A stretch of DNA of 60,662 nt from an uncultured Clostridia bacterium. GTDB lineage: Bacteria > Bacillota > Clostridia > Christensenellales > UBA1242. The first letter of the stretch is position 1, and every line of letters begins with the position of its first letter. The translations under genes were made by a program, and so were the position numbers. Location: positions 1-60,662 of the forward strand of contig CALWOU010000005.1 in the NCBI GenBank assembly GCA_944383245.1. Direction: 5' to 3'. Shown here piece by piece: positions 20,547 to 29,138 of this stretch. Below the pieces are notes generated by a model, which searched no databases, had not been told where the DNA came from, and saw nothing but the letters and a program-made list of their open reading frames with translations.

Positions 20547-20806
20547 AAATAGTTACAATAAAAATAAGTTTTTATTAAAAATTTTTTAAAAATCATAAAA
20601 ATTTAATAAAAATTTAATTTTTTTTATAAAAATTTCGTGTTTTTTGATTATTTTTTTAATTTTTTTATTGTTTTCACATATTTTGGTTGTTGAATTGGAT
20701 AAATTTTTAACGTTTTGTAAATTTTAGATTTTTTTAAATTTAGATTTTTTATTTCTTTAAATTTAGATCCTTACTTTCTTTAAATTTAATTATGTTAACC
20801 TTTTTT

Positions 20807-21586
20807 TTAGTTTAAACTATCAAAAATCTTTATAAAATTTTCCACACTGATTTGCTCTGGTCGCACTGTTAATGGATAAGAATTTTCATTCAATGCAGAA
20901 ATAATTTTTTCTTTATCGTAATTATTTTTTAGATTGTTTATTAAGGTTTTTCTTCGCATTGAAAAACACAAATGAATAAAAGATTTAAATTTCTCAAAAT
21001 CTGAAATTTTATATTTGTTGTGCGGAATCATTTTAACAAGTGCACTATCAACTTTCGGGCTTGGAGTGAAACATTCCTTTTTAACAATACGCGGAATGCT
21101 AACATGAAATATAGATTGCAAAATTACACTTGTTATGCCATACTCCTTTCCACCGCAGTTTGAGGCAAATCGCTCGGCAACTTCTTTTTGAACTAAAATT
21201 AAAATTGATTTAAATTTTTTAATGTGGTCAATTAGTTTGAACACGATTGGCGTTGTGATATAATAAGGAATGTTTGCAATAACTCGCGCTGACGATAAAT
21301 TTAAACTATCAATATCAGCCGCCATAAAATCTTGAAAATGAAATTCTATATTTTTATACTTATTTCTTAAACTTTCAAGGGTCAGGCGTAAACTTTCATC
21401 AATTTCAAAAGATATCACTTTGCTAGACATCTCAGCGAGCACCTCAGTTAACGTGCCCGCACCCGCACCAATTTCTAACACTACGTCTGATTTTTCAACG
21501 TCGCCAGCACGTGCAATCGCACGCAATAAATTTTTATCAAATATGAAATTTTGACCTAAATTTTTCTTAAAATTGAATTTTTCCAT
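20807..21586 (-). CDS. rsmA: 16S rRNA dimethyladenosine transferase RsmA/KsgA
   Basis: Uses S-adenosylmethionine to dimethylate the two adjacent adenines near the 3' end of 16S rRNA, a late step of small-subunit maturation; loss gives kasugamycin resistance. The 259-residue product has the family opening KKNLGQNF, the SAM-binding motif EIGAGAGTLT near residue 40, the catalytic NIPYYITTP segment, and the PSPKVDSALV motif further on. The chosen start is the ATG at 21586, preceded by AGGAG. The frame stays open 22 codons upstream, but that extension overlaps a divergent promoter and has no family similarity. It stands alone, terminated at 20523-20546. Confidence 0.95.
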   Translation of the reverse strand: MEKFNFKKNLGQNFIFDKNLLRAIARAGDVEKSDVVLEIGAGAGTLTEVLAEMSSKVISFEIDESLRLTLESLRNKYKNIEFHFQDFMAADIDSLNLSSARVIANIPYYITTPIVFKLIDHIKKFKSILILVQKEVAERFASNCGGKEYGITSVILQSIFHVSIPRIVKKECFTPSPKVDSALVKMIPHNKYKISDFEKFKSFIHLCFSMRRKTLINNLKNNYDKEKIISALNENSYPLTVRPEQISVENFIKIFDSLN

Positions 21587-21602
21587 ATTTTTTATTCTCC
21601 TA

Positions 21603-21631
21603 TTGACAATTTTTGTCGAATATGATAAAAT
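21603..21631 (+). promoter_or_regulatory. Strong plus-strand promoter divergent from rsmA
   Basis: TTGACA (21603-21608), exactly 17 nt, then TAAAAT (21626-21631). No protein gene follows within reach; the downstream hairpin at 21672-21690 implies a very short transcript. The -35 lies within a near-palindrome (TTGACAATTTTTGTCGAA), possibly an operator. Confidence 0.7.
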
Positions 21632-21637
21632 TTTGTT

Positions 21638-21700
21638 GTACAAAAGAAACACAAAAGAAACTCTAATGATGAAACGGCATTATGCCGTTTTTTATTTTTT
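21638..21700 (+). ncRNA. Putative ~60-nt small RNA upstream of rsmA
   Basis: It is defined by a near-consensus promoter at one end and a perfect 8-bp hairpin (AAACGGCA / TGCCGTTT, 21672-21690, 3-nt loop) followed by a U-rich tract at the other. The first ~22 nt are an exact tandem repeat of ACAAAAGAAAC (21640-21661), an unstructured purine-rich stretch that could pair with a U-rich target. A 16-codon frame (21666-21716, beginning MMKRHYAVFYF) overlaps the hairpin but has no ribosome binding site. No known RNA family is recognised. The alternative is a leader peptide or an attenuated remnant. Confidence 0.5.
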
Positions 21701-22002
21701 AGATAGTTTAAAATAAAAAATACAACTTTTTTATCTTTAACAATAAAATTATATCATAAAATCATCAATAAAGATAGCAAATTTATAAAAATTTAATTAT
21801 TGTTCTAGATTAAATTAATTTTAAAAAATTATTAAAAGTTCACTAAAAATGCAAAATTTTTATGAAATTTTCTTAATTTTTCGTCATTTTTTATAATTTT
21901 TTATTATTTTTATAAATTTTTTATATTTTTTTCTTTTAAATGACATATACAATTTTTTAATTTACCACAATAAAAAATTAAATAATCTTAATATATAAAT
22001 AG

Positions 22003-22031
22003 TTGACTTTAATATAGTTTTATGTTAGAAT
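22003..22031 (+). promoter_or_regulatory. valS promoter
   Basis: TTGACT (22003-22008), 17 nt, TAGAAT (22026-22031). The predicted start is near 22038, about 255 nt before the valS ATG, which fits a full T-box leader. Confidence 0.75.
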
Positions 22032-22037
22032 AAAATT

Positions 22038-22277
22038 AGAGAAACGTTATAAAAGTTTGAGGAGTAACTAACACTCGCCTTATAGAGAGAATTGCCTAAG
22101 GCTGTGAGCAATTTAGGATAGAATTAGTGAAGGTAGCAAACGAGTTCGGGCGAAGAAGAATAGTAGACCGCCCGCGTAGTTGAAAAGATACGTCAGTTTG
22201 AAATGAGGAGTGCTTTGCGCTTGAAGTAAGGTGGTACCACGAGAAAATTCGTCCTTGCATTTTGCAAGATTTTTTTA
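22038..22277 (+). promoter_or_regulatory. T-box leader (tRNA-Val sensing) of valS
   Basis: The conserved T-box sequence AAGGTGGTACCACGAG is at about 22228-22243, with the tRNA-acceptor-binding UGGU at 22232-22235; this pairs with an ACCA end, consistent with tRNA-Val discriminator A. A terminator stem CTTGCA/TGCAAG (22254-22268) with a U tract follows, and the CCTT of its 5' arm can pair with the AAGG of the T-box as antiterminator. In stem I the likely specifier is GTA (valine) at 22133-22135. Uncharged tRNA-Val would favour readthrough into valS. The class assignment is certain; the specifier position is by eye. Confidence 0.93.
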
Positions 22278-22293
22278 TTTTTAAGGAGATTTT

Positions 22294-24921
22294 ATGTTAG
22301 ATAAATCGTATGAACCACAAAAAAATGAAAGTTTAATTTACAAAAAGTGGGAAGAAAATAAATGTTTTAAGCCACATTCTGATTTTGATAAAAATTTTGC
22401 TGGTGAAAATTACACTATCATTATGCCACCACCAAATATCACCGGGCAGTTGCATATCGGCCACGCGTTAAATAATACAACGCAAGATTTTTTAATTCGT
22501 TATAAACGTATGAAAGGTTATAACACTCTTTGGATTCCGGGAACTGATCACGCGTCTATTGCAACCGAAGTGAAAATAATTGAAGCACTGAAAAAAGAAG
22601 GTCTAACTAAAGAGATGTTAGGTCGTGAAAAATTTTTAGAGCGCGCTTGGCTTTGGAATGATAAATATGGCGGTAGAATAAAAACTCAACTTAAATCGCT
22701 TGGTTGCAGTCCCGATTGGGATAGGTGCGCGTTCACTATGGATGAACAGAGGCAAAAATCTGTTTTGCACGTCTTTAAAAAGTTGTATGATGAAGGTTAC
22801 ATTTATCGTGGCGAAAAACTTATAAATTGGTGCCCTACTTGCAAAACTGCTTTATCTGACGCAGAGGTTGAGCACGTGGATGAGGATTCGTCTTTGTGGT
22901 ATATTCGCTACCCTTATGAAGATAATTCAGGTTATTTAGTTGTTGCAACAACAAGACCAGAAACAATGTTTGGCGATGTTTGTGTGGCAGTGAATCCTGA
23001 GGACGAGAGGTATAAAGATAAAATAGGTAAAAACGTTATTCTTCCTATTAAAAATAAGAAAATTCCAATCATTGCAGATGATTATGTTGAAAAAGATTTT
23101 GGAACAGGCGTTGTTAAAATAACTCCAGCGCACGATTTTAACGACTATGAAGTTGGAAAAAGGCACAATTTTGAACCTATTAAAATAATGAACCTTGATG
23201 GCAGTATGAACGAAGAGTGCGGAAAATTCAACACATTAGACAGGTATGAGTGCAGAAAAAAGCTAGTTGAAGAATTAAAAAATCTCAATTTGATTGAAAA
23301 AATTGAACCTTATCGTTTGCCTAAGGCAACTTGTTATAGATGCCACAACGCGGTTGAACCTATGATGAGTAAGCAATGGTTTATGTCTATGCAAGAAATG
23401 GCAAATCTTGGGCTTGATGCGTTAAATAATGGTGAACTTGAAATTGTTCCAAACAGAGTTGAAAAAATCTACACTCATTGGCTTGAAAATATTAAAGATT
23501 GGTGTATTTCAAGGCAATTGTGGTGGGGGCATAGAATTCCTGCGTATTATTGTAAAGACTGCGGAAATATGATGGTTGAACTAACAAAACCTAGCAAGTG
23601 CAGTAAGTGTGCAAGCACCAATATTGAGCAAGACTCAGACGTTTTGGACACTTGGTTTAGTTCCGCCCTTTGGCCATTCTCAACTCTTGGCTACCCTGAC
23701 GACACAGACGATTTAAAGAAATTTTTCCCAACAAGCACACTTGTTACTGCGCAAGATATTATTTTCTTCTGGGTGGCGCGAATGGTTATGCTTTCTAAAA
23801 AAATTATGGGAAAAACTCCGTTTAGCAAAGTGTTAATCAACGGAATTGTGCGTGACGACGAAGGCAAGAAAATGAGCAAATCTTCAAATAATGGTGTTGA
23901 CCCAATTGAAATTATAGAAAAGTATGGCGCGGACTCACTTAGACTTTCACTCCTATTTGGAAACGGAACAGGAAACGATTTTAGGTTTAGCGAAGAAAAG
24001 ATTTTGGAAGATAGAAAATTTATAAATAAAGTTTTCAATTCGGGGAAATTTTTAGAGCTTGTGTTAAGCCAAACTTACGAAACGAAATTAGATGATACTA
24101 AATTAAACATTTTCGATAAATGGATTTACACAAAGCTAGACGAAACGATTGATGAAATAAATAAGTTGGTTGACAATTTAGATATTTGCCAAGCAGTTAA
24201 TAAAATGTATTCATTCGTGTGGGATGATTTCTGCAATTACTATCTTGAATTTACAAAACCATATGTTTATAGTGACAATCAAGAAACTCGTGCAAACGCG
24301 TGTGCAATTTTAAAAGATGTTTACCTAAACATTTTAAAACTACTCCACCCTATCATTCCTTTTATAACTGAAAATATTTATTCAAATTTTACAAACGAAA
24401 TGCTAATAAGTCAATCTTACGCAAAATCAATTGGAACGTTTGAAACAGAAAGTCAAAGAGTTGAAAAAATAATTTCACTAATTCAAAAAATTAGAGAAAC
24501 AAGGCTTAGTTACAACGTTGCTCCGTCAAAGAAAATTACCCTTGTTGCTAACAAAAATAACATTTCAGATAAGTCATTAAAAACTGTAGAAGAAGCAAAA
24601 TTAGTGTTATCTAAAATGACAAATATTGAACGCGTTGATATGGTTGAAAATATCAATTCAGATTGTATCAAATTTGTGACCGAATTAGGCGAATTTTATT
24701 TCTACAAAAATGAAGTGGTGGATACTGAAAAAGAACGCGAAAAAATCAATAAAGATATTGAAAAAATTGTTGCTGAAATTAAACTTCTTGAAACGCGAAT
24801 TTTAAATCCAAATTTTGTTTCAAGAGCGCCAAAAGAATTGGTTGAAAAAGATAAGTCAAGATATGAATTTTTATTAACGAGCAAAAACTCACTTGAAGAA
24901 AAACTAAAAGAATTAAACTAA
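22294..24921 (+). CDS. valS: Valyl-tRNA synthetase
   Basis: Class I aminoacyl-tRNA synthetase charging tRNA-Val. The 875 residues carry PPPNITGQLHIGHAL with the HIGH signature at 54-57, a CP1 editing domain with TTRPETMFGD near 220, and KMSKS at about 526-530. Cysteine pairs (CPTC near 177, CKDC and CSKC near 425-440) suggest zinc knuckles. The C-terminal ~65 residues form the charged coiled-coil arm typical of ValRS. AAGGAG precedes the ATG. It is monocistronic under its own promoter and T-box leader. Confidence 0.97.
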   Translation: MLDKSYEPQKNESLIYKKWEENKCFKPHSDFDKNFAGENYTIIMPPPNITGQLHIGHALNNTTQDFLIRYKRMKGYNTLWIPGTDHASIATEVKIIEALKKEGLTKEMLGREKFLERAWLWNDKYGGRIKTQLKSLGCSPDWDRCAFTMDEQRQKSVLHVFKKLYDEGYIYRGEKLINWCPTCKTALSDAEVEHVDEDSSLWYIRYPYEDNSGYLVVATTRPETMFGDVCVAVNPEDERYKDKIGKNVILPIKNKKIPIIADDYVEKDFGTGVVKITPAHDFNDYEVGKRHNFEPIKIMNLDGSMNEECGKFNTLDRYECRKKLVEELKNLNLIEKIEPYRLPKATCYRCHNAVEPMMSKQWFMSMQEMANLGLDALNNGELEIVPNRVEKIYTHWLENIKDWCISRQLWWGHRIPAYYCKDCGNMMVELTKPSKCSKCASTNIEQDSDVLDTWFSSALWPFSTLGYPDDTDDLKKFFPTSTLVTAQDIIFFWVARMVMLSKKIMGKTPFSKVLINGIVRDDEGKKMSKSSNNGVDPIEIIEKYGADSLRLSLLFGNGTGNDFRFSEEKILEDRKFINKVFNSGKFLELVLSQTYETKLDDTKLNIFDKWIYTKLDETIDEINKLVDNLDICQAVNKMYSFVWDDFCNYYLEFTKPYVYSDNQETRANACAILKDVYLNILKLLHPIIPFITENIYSNFTNEMLISQSYAKSIGTFETESQRVEKIISLIQKIRETRLSYNVAPSKKITLVANKNNISDKSLKTVEEAKLVLSKMTNIERVDMVENINSDCIKFVTELGEFYFYKNEVVDTEKEREKINKDIEKIVAEIKLLETRILNPNFVSRAPKELVEKDKSRYEFLLTSKNSLEEKLKELN

Positions 24922-25294
24922 TATATTATACAAAAAAACGAACTTTATTTTGTTCGTTTTTTATATTTTCTTTTTTGCATTTTAACAATCAAAATTTAAT
25001 AATAAAATTTATCTAATGAATTTATTTGAAGATTTAATATGATTTGATTAATAAAAATAATTTGAAAATTGAATTAAATTTAAGTTAAATAAGAAAACAC
25101 AAAATATATAAAAATTCATAAAAATTTTTATTTTTTATTAAAAAATCATTAAAAATTGCGATTTTTATGTTAAATTTTAGCGATTTTTAAAAATTTTTTT
25201 AATTTTTATAAATTTTATTTAATACTTTATTTTTTATTGTCCTACCGTTCTTATGCTTTTTAATAAATATTTTTTATTCTATTTTAATAAAAAT
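24922..25294. other. 373-bp convergent intergenic region valS/groEL
   Basis: Begins with the valS terminator (24933-24962). The rest is A/T-tract DNA, with the words ATAAAAATTT and AATTTTTAT recurring. No clear terminator was found on the minus strand for groEL, and no gene is visible. Confidence 0.65.
24933..24965 (+). terminator. valS terminator
   Basis: AAAAAACGAAC (24933-24943) pairs with GTTCGTTTTTT (24952-24962) around an 8-nt loop; the T-tract follows immediately. Confidence 0.88.
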
Positions 25295-27173
<1,879 letters not shown>

Positions 27174-27195
27174 AATCCTCCTATTTTACATACAG

Positions 27196-27224
27196 ATTAT
27201 ATGACAAAAATTTGAAATTTTAAC
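27196..27224 (-). promoter_or_regulatory. Probable groES-groEL promoter, without CIRCE
   Basis: On the minus strand TATAAT (27196-27201) is preceded at 17 nt by a weak GTTAAA. The 100-bp divergent region has no TTAGCACTC-N9-GAGTGCTAA element, so HrcA control of this operon is not evident. Confidence 0.45.
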
Positions 27225-27273
27225 CTCGACCTGCCATTTTTCATAAATTATCAAATATTTAAATAAAATAGGT

Positions 27274-28098
27274 ATGAAAAAAAATAGATATGAAAGTTAT
27301 TCAAAATATTCGTTTGATAGAAAAAATATTAATAAATCATACAGCGATAGCGAAAATGTGAATAGTTTAGCATTGAATTATTCATATAATTCTTCGTATT
27401 ACGTAAATAAAAATAAAAAACAAGTTAGCATTACAATTTTAATTTTTTTAATCATAATTCTGCTTGCTGTTGCTGTGTTTTTAATAGAGAAAAAAGAAAA
27501 GAAAACATATTTTTATTTTCTGCAAGCAAATGAATTTTTAAATTACAAAGATGCGAGCAATCTCGCTAATGAATTACAATCAAAGCAGGGCGCAGGATAT
27601 ATTTATTATGACGGAAGTTATCACGTGATAATTAGTTTTTATGCCACAATTGAGGAAGCAGAAAGTGTTTTAGAAAATATAAAAAATGAGTATACTAATG
27701 CAAAAATTTTTGATATTTCAGCCCAACAATTTATGGAAAATTCACGTTACACAAATGAAGAAAATGAGCAAATAAAAAATATGATTTTAACGAATGAAAA
27801 CTTAATAAATCAAACGTACAATCAAATTTTATCGTATGATAAAGATGAAATTTCTAAAGATATTTTAGAAGTAAATATGAAAAATATTTCGGATGAATAT
27901 GCTAAAAGTTTTGAAAATTTTAAAAAAATTTTAAAAAATAACAAAAATTACGCAATTTTTTTAAAAAAATTGACAAAAATCGATGAAAATTTTAAAAATT
28001 TATATAATTATGCGAAAAATGGTTTTGAAGATTATCAATTAAAATATGAGTTAGTAAATATAGTTTCTTGTCACGCAATGTTTTTATCTAGTTTATAA
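27274..28098 (+). CDS. Bitopic membrane protein with SPOR-like domain
   Basis: Unnamed 274-residue protein. About 50 polar, Tyr/Ser/Asn-rich cytoplasmic residues precede one membrane helix at about 50-70. A segment at about 78-148 then reads like a SPOR (peptidoglycan-binding) domain: a YFLQAN strand, a helix with NLANELQSK, a G-Y-Y-H-V-I-I-S-F strand pair, and a second helix with EEAESVLENI. The C-terminal ~125 residues are helical, Asn/Lys-rich and probably coiled-coil. SPOR proteins usually bind denuded glycan at septa, so a division or sporulation role is plausible. The SPOR call is by pattern only. It is divergent from groES; the ribosome binding site is weak (AGG close to the ATG). Confidence 0.65.
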   Translation: MKKNRYESYSKYSFDRKNINKSYSDSENVNSLALNYSYNSSYYVNKNKKQVSITILIFLIIILLAVAVFLIEKKEKKTYFYFLQANEFLNYKDASNLANELQSKQGAGYIYYDGSYHVIISFYATIEEAESVLENIKNEYTNAKIFDISAQQFMENSRYTNEENEQIKNMILTNENLINQTYNQILSYDKDEISKDILEVNMKNISDEYAKSFENFKKILKNNKNYAIFLKKLTKIDENFKNLYNYAKNGFEDYQLKYELVNIVSCHAMFLSSL

Positions 28099-28247
28099 TT
28101 TTCCGCTAAAAACTTTAGTGTTAGAATTAAAAACACATATAAATTTTTTATAAAATTTTCATAATTTGCATTCGTTTATTTATACTTTTTTATAATTTTC
28201 GTTTGTCTATCTACATATATAATTGAAAATTAAAAACGGCAAAAATG

Positions 28248-28667
28248 TTACTTTTTAATATTGCTATTGTTTTCATTATTATTTAACTTTTCTTCTTTTT
28301 CCTTTTTATGATTTTTAATCATCACCACCAACTGCCAAATAGCAAGTCCAATTAAAAAGAGAGCAAATAACTTTTTTAGTACTCCACTTGAAATATGGTT
28401 TGCAACAAGTGCACCAACTAAACTAAAAATGCTTCCAACAAGCGCAAGTAACCAGGTTTGTTTAAATGCCACTAAATGATTTTTTGCGTGTATTATAAGT
28501 GCCACCACACTCATTGGTAAAAATGCGATTAAATTTATTCCTTGCGCTTGAAGTTGTTCGTACGATAGAAAAATAGTAAGGATTGGTATTGTGAGTGTTC
28601 CACCTCCCATTCCCATTCCACCAACTATTCCTCCGATAACTCCTGCTAAAACTTCTAAAAATATCAT
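28248..28667 (-). CDS. TauE/SafE (TSUP) half-transporter, second of pair
   Basis: Membrane protein of the TSUP/DUF81 family, whose members move sulfite, sulfonates or other organic anions. At 139 residues it is half the usual ~250. It opens with GVIGGIVGGMGMGGGTLTIP, the glycine-rich signature at the start of each TSUP repeat, and has about four helices ending in a charged KKEKEEKLNNN tail. It starts 4 nt after the other half-gene with GGTGAG as ribosome binding site, so the two products probably pair into an eight-helix carrier. The substrate cannot be told from sequence. Confidence 0.85.
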   Translation of the reverse strand: MIFLEVLAGVIGGIVGGMGMGGGTLTIPILTIFLSYEQLQAQGINLIAFLPMSVVALIIHAKNHLVAFKQTWLLALVGSIFSLVGALVANHISSGVLKKLFALFLIGLAIWQLVVMIKNHKKEKEEKLNNNENNSNIKK

Positions 28668-28671
28668 ATTC

Positions 28672-29034
28672 TCACCAAATTAACATTCCTATTCCGCCTA
28701 AAAACATAAAGAAAATAAATATACCTTTTACGACCTTATTGTTTAGTTTATTTAGTAATGTAGCGCCGACAACTCCGCCTAAAATAATCCCTACGATTAC
28801 CGGCCAACCTGACTTAAAGTCTATTGAGTTGTAGCACATATATACTATCGTGCTAACCAAACTAATTGGTAGTATCACAAATAGTGCGGTTGCTTGTGCC
28901 TTTTTTTGCTCCATACCAAACAATTTGTTTAGCAGTGGCACAACAACCATTCCTCCTCCGCCACCAAAAAAGCCGTTTATTATACCGATCAGCGCCCCGA
29001 ATAAGACAATGTGCAACTTTTTCACTTTTTTCAT
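28672..29034 (-). CDS. TauE/SafE (TSUP) half-transporter, first of pair
   Basis: A 120-residue, four-helix membrane protein with the TSUP glycine signature GFFGGGGGMVVVPLL near residue 22 and a KKAQATAL motif that matches the QAQGINL segment of its neighbour. It is the upstream partner of 28248-28667, with a 4-nt gap. Tandem half-size TSUP genes are known in Clostridia, so this is probably a natural split rather than a frameshift. No strong ribosome binding site is seen. It is divergent from the surface-protein gene at 29139. Confidence 0.85.
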   Translation of the reverse strand: MKKVKKLHIVLFGALIGIINGFFGGGGGMVVVPLLNKLFGMEQKKAQATALFVILPISLVSTIVYMCYNSIDFKSGWPVIVGIILGGVVGATLLNKLNNKVVKGIFIFFMFLGGIGMLIW

Positions 29035-29066
29035 AAAGATATTATTGGTTAGATTGCAAAATTTAT

Positions 29067-29095
29067 TTGCTTTTTTTTTAAGTTTATATTATAAT
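29067..29095 (+). promoter_or_regulatory. Promoter of the 1,045-residue surface-protein gene
   Basis: TTGCTT (29067-29072), 17 nt, TATAAT (29090-29095). The predicted start near 29102 gives a 37-nt leader containing GGAG about 8 nt before the ATG. Confidence 0.65.
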
Positions 29096-29138
29096 TATTT
29101 AGTTTTATAACAATAATCATTTAATTGGAGTACTTATA

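Larger units (their letters stand above)
20282..20806. other. 525-bp intergenic region between the giant gene and rsmA
   Basis: No gene seen. It contains the giant gene's promoter (20468-20497), a minus-strand terminator (20523-20546), then about 250 bp of nearly pure A/T. Near 20729-20790 a TTTAAATTTAGAT-like word recurs two to three times. No other structure is convincing. Confidence 0.7.
21653..22293. other. Intergenic region between rsmA and valS
   Basis: Contains the putative small RNA's hairpin at the left, about 290 bp of A/T-tract DNA (21701-21995) with no recognisable gene, then the valS promoter and T-box leader. Nothing else is supported. Confidence 0.7.

Noticed and set aside
21587-21652. 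22-codon N-terminal extension of RsmA
   Set aside because: No family similarity, overlaps a divergent promoter, and a good AGGAG serves the ATG at 21586.
27174-27273. CIRCE operator searched for upstream of groES
   Set aside because: No TTAGCACTC / GAGTGCTAA inverted repeat is present.
28248-29034. TSUP half-genes as a frameshifted pseudogene
   Set aside because: Each half has its own start, helix set and signature, and such pairs are known in Clostridia.
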